Below are positions 1-8,664 of a stretch of DNA of 64,000 bases, in pieces. Location: the NCBI GenBank assembly GCA_951800675.1, contig CATOKC010000002.1, forward strand, positions 1 to 64,000, given 5' to 3'. Origin of the DNA: an uncultured Oscillibacter sp. Lineage in GTDB: Bacteria; Bacillota_A; Clostridia; Oscillospirales; Oscillospiraceae. The notes beneath the pieces are model-generated. The model had not been told where the DNA came from, made no database searches, and saw only the letters and a list, made by a program, of their open reading frames with translations. Made by a program: the position numbers and the translations under genes. The first letter of the stretch is position 1. Each line of letters starts with the position of its first letter.

Positions 1-553
1 TGTCGTTGGGTTTTTCGGTATCCCCGGGCTTTTGCGTGTCGCCAGGTTTCTGGGTATCTCCGGGCTTTTCAACGCCGTCTGTTTTGTCGTCGTCTTTGTC
101 GCCATCCTCGTCCTCTTCCTTGGGAGGCGGCAGCTTGCCGACAGCCATGATTTCGCTGAGGTAGTAATACTCGTCGCCGATGAAGATGACCTGCTGGCCG
201 TTCATGGTGCCCGTGGCGGTCACTTCGCCGTAGATCTCCTTGAGCTTGCCGTCCTCCCCCAGCTTGCCCACGGTGACTCCCTTGCCCACCAGAGAGGCGG
301 CGTAATTCATGGTCGTGGCGTCTGTCATGTTGACCATGGACTGGATCATCTGCATCTGTACCATCTGGTTCAGCATTTCCGAGGTATCCATGGTGTCGTC
401 AATGCCCTGGTTGCTCATTTGGGCAATCATCAAGGTGATGAAGTCCAGCATATCCAGGTCGGAGTTGCTGCCCTTTTTGGCAATGGTGACTTCCTTGTCT
501 CCTACCGTTTTTGTTCCATACAGGCTGCCGATATCAACGCCTAAATCGCTCAT
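1..553 (-). CDS. flgD: Flagellar hook assembly/capping protein FlgD (partial)
   Basis: FlgD caps the growing hook and is needed for hook subunit polymerisation. The visible N-terminal part has the FlgD pattern: a Leu/Asp-rich start (LDMLDFITLMIAQMSNQ, about residues 34-50) followed by a Met/Gln-rich helix (MLNQMVQMQMIQ). A C-terminal tail of six-residue GDTQKP/GDTEKP repeats follows and runs off the left edge, so the gene is incomplete. The start is the ATG at 553 behind an AAGGAAG site. It is the last visible gene of the flagellar operon, 24 nt after fliK. The repeat tail is unusual for FlgD. The family call rests on the N-terminal pattern and gene order. Confidence 0.85.
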   Translation of the reverse strand, partial: MSDLGVDIGSLYGTKTVGDKEVTIAKKGSNSDLDMLDFITLMIAQMSNQGIDDTMDTSEMLNQMVQMQMIQSMVNMTDATTMNYAASLVGKGVTVGKLGEDGKLKEIYGEVTATGTMNGQQVIFIGDEYYYLSEIMAVGKLPPPKEEDEDGDKDDDKTDGVEKPGDTQKPGDTQKPGDTEKPND

Positions 554-577
554 CGATTCACTTCCTTTCCGTAAGGA

Positions 578-1711
578 TTACTCCCCGTCCAGGGGAATCA
601 GGCCCAGCCGGAGCTGCTGGAGGAAATCCTCGCCGCTCTCCTGCTTCCGGCGCTGCTCCTGCTGATGCCGCCGGTGCTGTTCCTGCTGCTGCTCGTAAAG
701 GTCCTCCCGCTGGCTTTCCTCCTGACGGGGGACTTCCACTCGGACCTCCTGTTGGGTCTCCCGGCCAAGCAGCTGCTCCAGTCCTGCGGTGTTCTTGGTC
801 AGCAGGTTCCGGGTCTCCCGGTTCTCGGCGTGCAGCTGCACCACCAGACCGCCGTCCTTGCTCCAGGTCATCTCCACGGTGACCTTGCCCAGGTTCTCCG
901 GGGTCAGCTGGAGCTCCACCCGGGTCTCGCCGTTGCGCAGGGCCTCCGTCAGTCTGGGTCCGATCTGCTCATCCAGGGGCTTTTCGGTCTCCGGGGCCTT
1001 GGGGGCCTCGCCCACCTTCACGGGGACGGCCTTCACATCCTCAAAGACGTGGGTCTCGGTTTCCATGCCCTGGAATTCGGGGGTCTCCTCCGTGCCGTCG
1101 CCCTCGGTCTCCTGGACCTCGGCGTTTCCGGTTTCCACCTTGACCTCCACGGTCCGCCCCTCCGTATCCTGAGCGGCCTCCGGGGCCTCAATGGTCTGGG
1201 GAAGCTCCTCCACCAGGGTTTGGTCCACCGTCTGGCTCTCGCCGCCCTCCACCAGGGTCTCGGGCGCTTCCGCCTCCGCCTCCGGGGCAAAGCCCTGGGT
1301 TTCGGCCTCCGGCGTCAGGATGACTTCCGCCGCTATGGGGGCCAGCTCATCGGCGGCAACCTCCGCCTGAACCTCCGGCGTTAAAACCTGTTCCACCGGC
1401 ACCACTGGATTTTGCATCATCAGCATGGCCGCCAGGGCCATCTGATCCTCCAGGGTCTTGCCATCCTCCGAGACAACCGGGGTCTCCTGGGTCTCGCCGG
1501 ACTCCTGGGGCTTTTGCGCGTCCTGGGCGTCCTGGGGCTTTTGGGGAGTGTCCGTTTTCTCCGGCTTGGAAGGCTGTGCGCCGTCGCTTTGCTTTTGCTC
1601 CAGCAGCTTTTGGAAGCCATCCTTCTGGGAAGAGGCATCGCCCTTCTTGGCCGCCGTGGGCATCTGGGGAAGCTGCGCGTTTGCCAGCATGTTGTTGATC
1701 AACTGTTCCAT
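578..1711 (-). CDS. fliK: Flagellar hook-length control protein FliK
   Basis: FliK is the secreted ruler that sets hook length and switches export specificity. The protein is 377 aa: a long acidic, Gln/Pro/Glu-rich low-complexity region (to about residue 240), then a Flg_hook-type domain with the typical ELQLTPENLGKVTVEM segment, then a Gln/Arg-rich tail. I chose the ATG at 1711. A GTG at 1723 is in frame, but it directly abuts the AAGGAGG site, whereas the ATG lies 12 nt from it. It sits between fliJ and flgD as in other Clostridia. The N-terminal part is poorly conserved, as usual for FliK. Confidence 0.85.
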   Translation of the reverse strand: MEQLINNMLANAQLPQMPTAAKKGDASSQKDGFQKLLEQKQSDGAQPSKPEKTDTPQKPQDAQDAQKPQESGETQETPVVSEDGKTLEDQMALAAMLMMQNPVVPVEQVLTPEVQAEVAADELAPIAAEVILTPEAETQGFAPEAEAEAPETLVEGGESQTVDQTLVEELPQTIEAPEAAQDTEGRTVEVKVETGNAEVQETEGDGTEETPEFQGMETETHVFEDVKAVPVKVGEAPKAPETEKPLDEQIGPRLTEALRNGETRVELQLTPENLGKVTVEMTWSKDGGLVVQLHAENRETRNLLTKNTAGLEQLLGRETQQEVRVEVPRQEESQREDLYEQQQEQHRRHQQEQRRKQESGEDFLQQLRLGLIPLDGE

Positions 1712-1782
1712 TTGCTCATTCACCTCCTTGTCATCATAAGATTTCTATTTCCAAACGGTGCATTCCACCATTCAGAACGAAT

Positions 1783-2229
1783 TTACGAGGCCGCGTGGGC
1801 CCGGGTGGAGCTGACGAACTCCTCGATGAACAGCTCCTCGCTCTTGGCCTCCTCCTTGTGGTAGGCCTCCAGCTTCTTCTCCTTGAGCTTTTCGATGGAG
1901 GAGGTCTCCTTTTTCGCCTCCACCATGGCCTCCCGGCGCTTCTCCGCCTCGGCCTCCAGCTCTTCCAGGTGCTTTGTCTCCCGCTGAATCTCCTGCTCCG
2001 CCGCCCGGAGGGCGCTTTGATACATCAGCGCCTCCGTCACCGGCATCCCCTCCAGGGCCCGGTCCCGGTAATCCTCGTTGCAGTCCCGGTATTCCCGCCA
2101 GAGCTTTTCCAGCAGCTCCTCCTGGGCCCGGACCCGGGCCACGGCCTCGGCGTGCTCCCCCTGGAGCACCTCCAAGACCTGTTCCTTGTAAGAAAGGACG
2201 GTATCCAAAGCGAACTTGAATTTCTTCAC
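1783..2229 (-). CDS. fliJ: Flagellar export protein FliJ
   Basis: FliJ is a small soluble coiled-coil stalk of the flagellar type III export ATPase, comparable to the gamma subunit of F-ATPase. This 148-aa protein is almost wholly charged helix, with heptad-like Glu/Lys/Leu spacing throughout and the FliJ-type start MKKFKFALDTVLSYKE. Translation begins at GTG 2229, ten bases after an AAAGGAG site. It lies directly downstream of fliI, as expected for an export-ATPase partner. Assignment rests on fold character, length and position. Confidence 0.85.
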   Translation of the reverse strand: MKKFKFALDTVLSYKEQVLEVLQGEHAEAVARVRAQEELLEKLWREYRDCNEDYRDRALEGMPVTEALMYQSALRAAEQEIQRETKHLEELEAEAEKRREAMVEAKKETSSIEKLKEKKLEAYHKEEAKSEELFIEEFVSSTRAHAAS

Positions 2230-2252
2230 GGGGTGGTTCTCCTTTGGTTCGG

Positions 2253-3554
2253 TTAGTTCAGTATATGCCTCAGCTTTTCAATGCACTGGTCATAGCTAAA
2301 GGCCTCGTCGATGTCCTGGGTCAAAAAGGCGTTCACCGCGTCGATTTTGCCGAGGGCGTAGTCCAAGTTCCGGTTGGTCCCCGGCTTGTAGGCGCCGATG
2401 GCCACCAGGTCCTGGTTCTTCTCATAAGTGCTGAGAATATCCCGGAGCCGGGAAGCCAGCTGCCGGTGCTCCGGGGAGACGATTTCCACCATCAGACGGG
2501 AGATGCTGGCGGACACGTCAATGGCCGGATAGTGGTTGCTGTTGGCCAGGGCCCGGGAGAGGACAATGTGCCCGTCCAGGATGCCCCGGACCGTGTCCGC
2601 GATGGGCTCGTTGGTGTCGTCGCCCTCCACCAGCACGGTGTACACACCGGTGATGGAGCCTTTATCAAAATTGCCGCTTCGCTCCAGGAGCTTGGGCATT
2701 TCCGCGTACATGGAGGGGGTATAGCCCCGGCTCACCGGCGGCTCGCCGATGGCGAGACCAATTTCCCGCTGGGCCATGGCGAACCGGGTCAGGGAGTCCA
2801 TCATGAGGAGTACGTCATAGCCCTGGTCCCGGAAGTACTCCGCGATGCCCGTGGCCACGCTGGGACACTTCATCCGCAGCATGGCGGGCTGGTCACTGGT
2901 GGCCACTACCAATACGGAGCGGCGCATGCCCTCCTCGCCCAGGTCCTTCTGGACGAATTCCAAAACTTCCCGGCCACGTTCGCCCACCAGGGCGATGACG
3001 TTGATGTCCGCCTTGACGTTTTTCGCGATCATGCCCATCAGCGTGGATTTTCCCACGCCGGAGCCCGCGAAGATGCCAATGCGCTGGCCCTTGCCTATGG
3101 TAATCATGCTGTCGATGGCTTTGACTCCAAACTCCATCCGCTCCCGGATAGGGGGGCGGCGGAGAGGATTGATGTAAGAACCGCCTACACAGTAGGCGTC
3201 GCCGCCCTCGAAGGGGGGCTTGCCGTCTATGGGCTGGCCCATGGCGTTGATGATGCGGCCCCGGAGGAATTCCCCCACCCGCAGCGTCAGCTGCCGCCCG
3301 GTGTTTCGGACAAAGTTGCCAGCCGAGATGCCCGCCATGTCGGAATAGGGCATCAGCAGGATGTGGTCGTTCTTAAAGCCCACCACCTCGGCGGTGACCT
3401 GCCCGCCGGAATCACCGTTGTAAATCCGGCAGATGTCGCCGACGGCCGCCCGGCCGCCGCTGGCCTCGATGGACATTCCGACAATATTCTCAATTTTCCC
3501 GGTCAGGCTGTAGGTCTCCGCGTTGTAGACCTGACGGATCATTTGCCGGAACAT
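2253..3554 (-). CDS. fliI: Flagellar export ATPase FliI
   Basis: FliI is the hexameric ATPase that energises flagellar protein export at the membrane base. The 433-aa protein shows the Walker A loop GSGVGKST, the VGERGREV segment, a Walker B run (VLLMMDSLTRFAMAQREIGLA) and the EPPVSRGYTPSMYAEMPKLLERSG segment typical of type III ATPases. The start is taken as ATG 3554, five bases from an AAGGAG site; a GTG two codons upstream overlaps that site. FliH, its regulator, is encoded immediately upstream and FliJ downstream. Confidence 0.95.
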   Translation of the reverse strand: MFRQMIRQVYNAETYSLTGKIENIVGMSIEASGGRAAVGDICRIYNGDSGGQVTAEVVGFKNDHILLMPYSDMAGISAGNFVRNTGRQLTLRVGEFLRGRIINAMGQPIDGKPPFEGGDAYCVGGSYINPLRRPPIRERMEFGVKAIDSMITIGKGQRIGIFAGSGVGKSTLMGMIAKNVKADINVIALVGERGREVLEFVQKDLGEEGMRRSVLVVATSDQPAMLRMKCPSVATGIAEYFRDQGYDVLLMMDSLTRFAMAQREIGLAIGEPPVSRGYTPSMYAEMPKLLERSGNFDKGSITGVYTVLVEGDDTNEPIADTVRGILDGHIVLSRALANSNHYPAIDVSASISRLMVEIVSPEHRQLASRLRDILSTYEKNQDLVAIGAYKPGTNRNLDYALGKIDAVNAFLTQDIDEAFSYDQCIEKLRHILN

Positions 3555-3565
3555 ACACACTCCTT

Positions 3566-4477
3566 CTACACGCCGCCGCTGAAATTCAAATTGCCGAAAC
3601 CAACGCCCTCTTCCACAGGTCCGGCGTCGGACAGCAGCGTCCGGATGTTGTTCATCTGGGTGGCGGCGCTGGCGTCCACAATTTCGTCAGGGGTTTCTAT
3701 GATACAGGTGCCCGCCTCATCATCCGCCATGGGAATGATGCGCACCCGGTCCGAAAGGGCCGAAAGTGCGTTCATCAAAGAGGCTGGAACCTTGGAAAGG
3801 TGCTTGGCGTCACATTCCGCGATGTAGATATGGGCCCACTCCCGGCGCTTGCGCTTGTCGATGGCGGTTTGAATCATCCGGCAGATGACCTCGTTGCTGC
3901 TTTTGAGGCTGACGCAGACCACCTTTTCCGCAATGGCGATGGCAAGGTCCCGCAGCTCTTCCACGTGTTCGTCCATTTGCCGGTCCAAGGCAGCTCCGGC
4001 CCGCTCCAAAAAGCGGTCGAAGTCCGCGGCCAGTTCTTCCGCCTGCCGCCGCTGGGCCCGCTGGCCCTCCTGGAGGGCTTGGGCGGCCCCCTGGGCCAGA
4101 CCCTCGGCCCGTCCGGACTCCAGGCCGCTCTGGCGGGAGGTCTCGAACAGCTCCTGGGCCTTGATTTCCGCCTCCAGCCGGGCCTGGTCCAAAATCTCCT
4201 CGGCCCGGCGGCGCGCGTCCGCGATGATCTGCTCCGCCTGAATCTGGGCGAAGCTCACCGGGTCCGGCTCGGGCTCCGGTTCCGGTTCGGGCTCCGGGGC
4301 CTCCGCCGCCTCGCCCACCCGGATATCCACCGCCGGAGCCTCCTCCCCGGCCTCCTCCTTGGGAGGGGGCGGCGGAGATTCGTCCGGCTTCTCCTCTTCC
4401 AGGATCAGCTCCTCCGCCTTGGGGAAGTGATAGGGCTCGGCCTTGGGACGCATAATGGATTTCCAAATACTAGGCAA
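3566..4477 (-). CDS. fliH: Flagellar assembly protein FliH
   Basis: FliH binds and restrains the FliI ATPase and docks it at the C-ring. The 303-aa protein has a Pro/Glu-rich N-terminus with an EPEPEPEP run, a long helical central stretch rich in Ala, Glu, Gln and Arg (about 85-180), and a C-terminal FliH/V-ATPase-E-like domain. TTG 4477 is the best start: GGAAAGGA lies 8 nt upstream and the codon overlaps the fliG stop by 8 nt, suggesting coupled translation. An ATG eight codons later (4453) is an alternative with a weaker site. Confidence 0.85.
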   Translation of the reverse strand: MPSIWKSIMRPKAEPYHFPKAEELILEEEKPDESPPPPPKEEAGEEAPAVDIRVGEAAEAPEPEPEPEPEPDPVSFAQIQAEQIIADARRRAEEILDQARLEAEIKAQELFETSRQSGLESGRAEGLAQGAAQALQEGQRAQRRQAEELAADFDRFLERAGAALDRQMDEHVEELRDLAIAIAEKVVCVSLKSSNEVICRMIQTAIDKRKRREWAHIYIAECDAKHLSKVPASLMNALSALSDRVRIIPMADDEAGTCIIETPDEIVDASAATQMNNIRTLLSDAGPVEEGVGFGNLNFSGGV

Positions 4478-5516
4478 TGATATCGTCCTTTCCGCCCTTT
4501 AGGATGATGATTTCACCCTTCTCCTCCAAACCGCGGATGATGCCGACGATGCGCTGCTGGGCTTCCTCCACGTCCTTCATCCGGACGTTGGAGGTAATTT
4601 CCAGGTCGTCCTTGATGCTCTGGGCCATACGGGTGGACATGTTGGCAAACAGCTTGTTGGCCACTTCCGTGTTGGCGGCCTTGAGGGCCAGCACCAGGTC
4701 TCTGGGGTCGCAGTCCCGGACGAAACGCTGCACGGAGCGGTCGTCCATGGTGATGATGTCCTCGAACACGAACATCCGCTTGCGGATCTCGTCCGCCAGG
4801 TCCGGGTCGGACAGGCCGTCGAAGATATTTTTCTCGCTGGTCCGGTCCAGGTTGTTCATGACATCCGCCACATAGTCGATTCCGCCGACCTTGATATTGG
4901 TATCCGTCATGATATTCGAGAAGCGGTTGTGCATTTCCGCCTCCACAATCTTGATGGCCGCCGGGGAGACGCTGTCCAGCTTGGCGATGCTCTCCACCAC
5001 CTGAATCTGCTTCTTTTCCTCCAGCTGGGCTACCACGCCCGCCGCCTTGTCCGCGTCCACATAGCTGAGGACCAGGGCGATGGTCTGGGGCCGCTCGCTG
5101 CGCAGGGCGGAGAACAGGGACTTGACGTCCGCCTTGTCCATGAAGGCAAACTCCCGGTTTTTCAGGCTCTTGGTCACCTTGCCCAGGAGCTCCGCCGCCG
5201 CCTGCTCGCCATAGGCCTTCTCCAAAACGGCCCGGGCGTATTCCAGGCCGCCCTCGGTGACGGCTTTGTTGGTCAGACACAGCTGGTAAAACTCGTTGAG
5301 GATGTCTTCCGTCTGCTGGGTACTCAATACGCCCAGGCGGGCCACCTCCAAGGTGAGCTGTTCGACCTCCTCGTCCTCCATAAACTTATAGAGGAGAGAC
5401 GCCTTTTCCGCTCCCAGAGCGATGATAACCGCCGCCGCCTTCTGGGCGGTGGAAAGCTCCGCCTGTTTTGATGTCTTGGCCGCCTGGGGGGCGGCTGCCG
5501 CTGTCGCTTCAGGCAT
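4470..5516 (-). CDS. fliG: Flagellar motor switch protein FliG
   Basis: FliG forms the upper C-ring, binds FliF and transmits torque from the stator. The 348-aa length is normal. It shows the middle-domain motif RPQTIALVLSYVD, which corresponds to the EHPQ motif, although the His is replaced by Arg (ERPQ). The C-terminal torque helix region carries alternating charged residues (DDRSVQRFVRDCDPRDLVLALK). An Ala-rich N-terminal extension precedes the FliF-binding domain. The gene overlaps the fliF stop by 8 nt and the fliH start by 8 nt, so the three are probably translationally coupled. Confidence 0.95.
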   Translation of the reverse strand: MPEATAAAAPQAAKTSKQAELSTAQKAAAVIIALGAEKASLLYKFMEDEEVEQLTLEVARLGVLSTQQTEDILNEFYQLCLTNKAVTEGGLEYARAVLEKAYGEQAAAELLGKVTKSLKNREFAFMDKADVKSLFSALRSERPQTIALVLSYVDADKAAGVVAQLEEKKQIQVVESIAKLDSVSPAAIKIVEAEMHNRFSNIMTDTNIKVGGIDYVADVMNNLDRTSEKNIFDGLSDPDLADEIRKRMFVFEDIITMDDRSVQRFVRDCDPRDLVLALKAANTEVANKLFANMSTRMAQSIKDDLEITSNVRMKDVEEAQQRIVGIIRGLEEKGEIIILKGGKDDIIA

Positions 5517-7173
5517 TGCCGTCGCCCCCTTTCAGCCAAACCTTGATCATTTGCGCCGCGATTTCCGGGTTGTCGCTGGCGAACTGGCGGATATCCTTCC
5601 GCAGCTCCATGCTCCGCTCCAGCTCCAGGTCCATCACGTCGGCGCCAGTCTCGGGCGCCTCGCCGCCCTCCAGGCCCAGGCCCGCCACACGCAGCAGAGC
5701 CTCCGCCTCCTCGCGCCGGCGCGCTTCCTCTTCCTCCTGCTTCTTCCGCCGCTTCCTGCGCAGCAGGAGAATGACGGTCAGCAGAATGATGAACAGCAGC
5801 AGACCAACGCCCGCCGCGATCAGCACCCACAGAGGCAGCGTAGTTCCGCTGCCGCCGATGACGGGCGGCGTACCGATGTTTGGATCGTAGAAGTTCATGG
5901 CCAGCACCTTGATTTTGCCGTCCAGAATTTCCTCGTTGGTAACGGGGTCCCGCTCTCCCTGGATGTTGGACGCCCGCGCCACAAGCTGTTGGATTTCCCC
6001 GACGTTGAGGTCCTCCTCCGCCGCCCGGGCGTTGATAGAGACGGCCACGGAGCAGTCCGTCATTTTTACCGCTCCGTTGTTATCAATGTTAATGGTGCTG
6101 TGGGAGTTGTCGTAGTCAAATTGTTTGCTTACATAGAGCCCGCTGTCGTCGTCCTGGAGGTTCATCCCGGCCTCGACGTTTTCCAGCAAATCACTGTTGG
6201 ACTCGGTGCCCACCACACCGCCGACGGTGCCGTCGCCGGGGCGGGAGATATAGCCCTCCTCCCGCTTGCTGCCCACGATGCCCTCTCCATTGGTGGAGCC
6301 GTCCTGGGCATACTCGGGGAGATAGGTCTCGTTCCGCACCTCGGTGGTCCGGTCCACCTCCACCTCGCAGGTGACGCCCACCCGAACGTTGTCCTCGCCG
6401 AAGAAGGGAGTCAGCACGTTCATGACCTGGGTCCGGACGCGGTTTTCCATGGCCTGCTGGAGCTGCATTTTCAGCGCCGAAATCTCGCCGTCCATGACGT
6501 CCTCCGTCAGATAGACGTTGCCCATCTTGTCGGAGATGCTGACGGAGTCGATTTTCAGCCCCTGCACACCGTAGGCCAGCAGGTCCCGGATGGCCTGGGC
6601 CTGCCCGTCCTCCAGCATTTTCCCTTCAACCATGGTCACGCTGACGGCGGCGGTGGCTTCCACCACGTTGCCGCTGTCCAATATGTAGGCCCGGTTTTCT
6701 CCCGGTGAGATAAAGACGTCGGCGTCCACCACATCGGGGAAATTGCGGATCACGGCCTCCATATCGCTCATCAGATCCTGGAGCTGCGCGTAGCTGCGCT
6801 CCTCGTTGGTGGAGAAGCTGCTCAGGTTCTGCATGTAGTAGTTGCCGGTCTGGTTCAGGTTTGCCATCAGGATGCGGGCTTTCAGCGCCGCCTCCTGTCC
6901 GGCGGGCACCATGATGGTGTTCCCGTCCTCTACCTTATAATTGGTGACGCCCTGATCGCTCAGGAACGTCAGGATGTTGGACGCCTCCGTATCGCTCACC
7001 TGAGTGACCAGCACGGCGTACTCCTGCTTGTTCAGCGTCAAAGCGACGGCGGCGGCCACGATGACGACCACCAAAACAGCGGCAATGGCGATCCATACCT
7101 TCCGGGAAACCTTTTTCAGGCGCTCCTTCGTCTTTCCAAGGAACGCCTTCGCCTTTTCCTTCACGTCGTTCAA
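5509..7173 (-). CDS. fliF: Flagellar MS-ring protein FliF
   Basis: FliF builds the membrane MS ring on which the motor and export gate assemble. The 554-aa protein has two membrane segments (about residues 27-49 and 450-475) flanking a periplasmic region with YscJ/FliF ring-building motifs (VPAGQEAALKARILMA; SVTMVEGKMLEDGQAQAIRDLLA). A basic stretch, RRKRRKKQ, follows the second segment, and the extreme C-terminus matches the FliG-binding tail. TTG 7173 is the start, nine bases after AGGAGG. It is separated from fliE by 125 nt containing an inverted repeat. Confidence 0.95.
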   Translation of the reverse strand: MNDVKEKAKAFLGKTKERLKKVSRKVWIAIAAVLVVVIVAAAVALTLNKQEYAVLVTQVSDTEASNILTFLSDQGVTNYKVEDGNTIMVPAGQEAALKARILMANLNQTGNYYMQNLSSFSTNEERSYAQLQDLMSDMEAVIRNFPDVVDADVFISPGENRAYILDSGNVVEATAAVSVTMVEGKMLEDGQAQAIRDLLAYGVQGLKIDSVSISDKMGNVYLTEDVMDGEISALKMQLQQAMENRVRTQVMNVLTPFFGEDNVRVGVTCEVEVDRTTEVRNETYLPEYAQDGSTNGEGIVGSKREEGYISRPGDGTVGGVVGTESNSDLLENVEAGMNLQDDDSGLYVSKQFDYDNSHSTINIDNNGAVKMTDCSVAVSINARAAEEDLNVGEIQQLVARASNIQGERDPVTNEEILDGKIKVLAMNFYDPNIGTPPVIGGSGTTLPLWVLIAAGVGLLLFIILLTVILLLRRKRRKKQEEEEARRREEAEALLRVAGLGLEGGEAPETGADVMDLELERSMELRKDIRQFASDNPEIAAQMIKVWLKGGDGNA

Positions 7174-7237
7174 CCGCTGTCACCTCCTTCTCTCCGCCGC
7201 GCCGCGGCGTCCTGTAGAACATGTATAGACATGATTC

Positions 7238-7269
7238 GTGCTGCCCTGGTCCGGTGGGCCGGGCAGCAC
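7238..7269 (-). other. Inverted repeat between fliE and fliF
   Basis: Nine-base arms (7238-7246 and 7261-7269, GTGCTGCCC/GGGCAGCAC) enclose a 14-nt GC-rich loop. No T-run follows in either direction, so it does not look like a strong terminator. Within the flagellar transcript it would form a stem just upstream of the fliF ribosome site. A role in mRNA processing or differential stability is inference. Confidence 0.55.
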
Positions 7270-7298
7270 AGGGGATTTCCCCCGTCCGCCGTTCGCGC

Positions 7299-7613
7299 TT
7301 AGAAGTTCATCCTGGTCAGCTCGGAATAGGCGTCCTGGGCCTTGTTCCGCAGCTGAATCAGAAAGTCAACCGCTATCGCGCTCTTCGTGCCGGCAATCAT
7401 TGCCATGGCGGGGTTATCCAGCTGGCCGGTGGCCAGCAGATATTGTGCTTCTTTTGCCTCCGCGTCCGTCTCCTTCACATAGTCGATGGCGGAGCGGAAA
7501 ATAGCGCCAAAACCGCTCTCCTCCTCGCGGGAGGTGGTTTCTTTGGCCCGGCTCTCTCCAGCGGCCGTGACCAGCGGCGTCAGCGGCGTCAGCTTTTCCA
7601 TAGGCGTCAGCAT
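7299..7613 (-). CDS. fliE: Flagellar hook-basal body protein FliE
   Basis: FliE joins the MS ring to the proximal rod and is the first rod-type subunit exported. The 104-aa length is typical. The C-terminal two thirds match the family: FGAIFRSAIDYVKETDAEA, then AMAMIAGTKSAIAVDFLIQLRNKAQDAYSELTRM. The ATG at 7613 follows an AAAAGGAGG site. It is 38 nt downstream of flgC, in the standard flgB-flgC-fliE order. Confidence 0.95.
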   Translation of the reverse strand: MLTPMEKLTPLTPLVTAAGESRAKETTSREEESGFGAIFRSAIDYVKETDAEAKEAQYLLATGQLDNPAMAMIAGTKSAIAVDFLIQLRNKAQDAYSELTRMNF

Positions 7614-7651
7614 AGCGGCAGCCTCCTTTTCACTCTCAACGCAAGCTCAAA

Positions 7652-8110
7652 TTACTTTCCAATTTGGAGCCCGTCGGTAATCACGGTTTTCATGGTGTTG
7701 AACATGGTCACATTGGAGGAAAACGCCTGGGTAGCGGCCATGGCGTCGGCCATTTCCTTTACCATGTCCACGTTGGGCATTTCCACATATCCGTCGTCGT
7801 TGGCGTCCGGGTGCGTGGGGTCGTACACCAGCTTCATGGGGGACGGGTCGTCCACAATCTGGGTCACCCGCACACCGCCGGCGGTCTGCCCGGCAGGCAC
7901 CATGCCCGTAGAGGCCCGGGCCATGGCCCGGCGGAAGGCGTCCCGGCCGGTCTTGGCCTCAAAGACCACCATTTTCCTCCGGTAGGCCCCCTCGCCGTTT
8001 TCCACCCGGGTGGTGGTGGAGTTGGTCACGTTCTCCCCCACAATGTCCAGCCGGAGCTGCTGGGCCGTCATGCCGGAGGCCACAATGTTCATGGAACTTA
8101 AAAACGCCAT
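7652..8110 (-). CDS. flgC: Flagellar basal-body rod protein FlgC
   Basis: FlgC is a proximal rod subunit. The 152-aa protein has the N-terminal rod motif (ASGMTAQQLRLDIVGENVTN) and the C-terminal D0 helix (NVDMVKEMADAMAATQAF) that pack together in the rod. The ATG at 8110 has only a weak upstream TGGAG. It is preceded by an unusually long 167-nt spacer after flgB, instead of the few bases typical of this gene pair. Confidence 0.95.
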   Translation of the reverse strand: MAFLSSMNIVASGMTAQQLRLDIVGENVTNSTTTRVENGEGAYRRKMVVFEAKTGRDAFRRAMARASTGMVPAGQTAGGVRVTQIVDDPSPMKLVYDPTHPDANDDGYVEMPNVDMVKEMADAMAATQAFSSNVTMFNTMKTVITDGLQIGK

Positions 8111-8277
8111 AACTCAAAACACTCCATATCCCTGCCGGGTGTGCCCCGACAGTCCTAGACGGGGCCGAAAATCCGGTCCCGCAATCGTTTACTTTGCCTT
8201 TCGGCAGCCTTTGATTTAACAATATGAAGCGAGAAAGCGTTTAGAAGACGCTCCCGCCCCGGGCTTCGCCGCCCGTC
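8111..8277 (-). other. Structured flgB-flgC intercistronic region
   Basis: Read in the transcript direction, this 167-nt spacer holds several potential stems: GGGC/GCCC near 8270, AGCGU/ACGCU near 8232-8248, a small GCC-GAAA-GGC hairpin near 8203, CCG..CGG near 8172, and GCCCCG/CGGGGC around 8143-8166 with AGGA in the loop. GGA triplets recur up to the start codon. I could not fit it to a known riboswitch consensus. Post-transcriptional control, for example by CsrA or by processing, is only a suggestion. Confidence 0.45.
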
Positions 8278-8664
8278 TTACTGGCCCCGGATGGCGGAGC
8301 GCAGCGTGGTCAGCCCCGAATTGATGGAGCTCATGACATACCGCATCTGATAAGCGGTCCGAATCGCTTCCGACATCTGGGCCGTGACGTTCACGCCGTT
8401 GTCATCCATCCGGGTCTGGACCGTCTGCTCCGACACAAGGGAGTCACTCCCCTCCAGCACCTGGCGCATGGCCTTTACCGGCGTGTCCTTCCGGGAGGCC
8501 CGGAGCAGCCTGCTTCGCAGGCTTTCCTCGAACGTAACGACCTTTTCCTTGTAGCCCGGGGTCTCCGCGTTGGACACGTTGTCCGCAATGGCGGCCTGCT
8601 TGGTCCACAGGTAGCTCAGGGATTTTTCCAGCATCAAAGACGAGTTGCTTGACAGCAGATCCAT
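8278..8664 (-). CDS. flgB: Flagellar basal-body rod protein FlgB
   Basis: FlgB is a proximal rod subunit that contacts FliE. The 128-aa protein carries the rod signature IADNVSNAETPGYKEKVV at about residues 26-43 and a C-terminal amphipathic helix (AYQMRYVMSSINSGLTTLRSAI). The ATG at 8664 is preceded by GGAAGGTGG. It is the first gene of the flagellar operon here; its upstream region is long and contains GC-rich inverted repeats that would lie in the 5' leader. Confidence 0.95.
   Translation of the reverse strand: MDLLSSNSSLMLEKSLSYLWTKQAAIADNVSNAETPGYKEKVVTFEESLRSRLLRASRKDTPVKAMRQVLEGSDSLVSEQTVQTRMDDNGVNVTAQMSEAIRTAYQMRYVMSSINSGLTTLRSAIRGQ

Noticed and set aside
8111..8277. Cyclic-di-GMP (GEMM) riboswitch between flgB and flgC
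   Set aside because: Some GAAA-type loop and GGGAC-like pieces are present, but the order and the conserved GCAAAGCC-type segment do not fit either c-di-GMP class.
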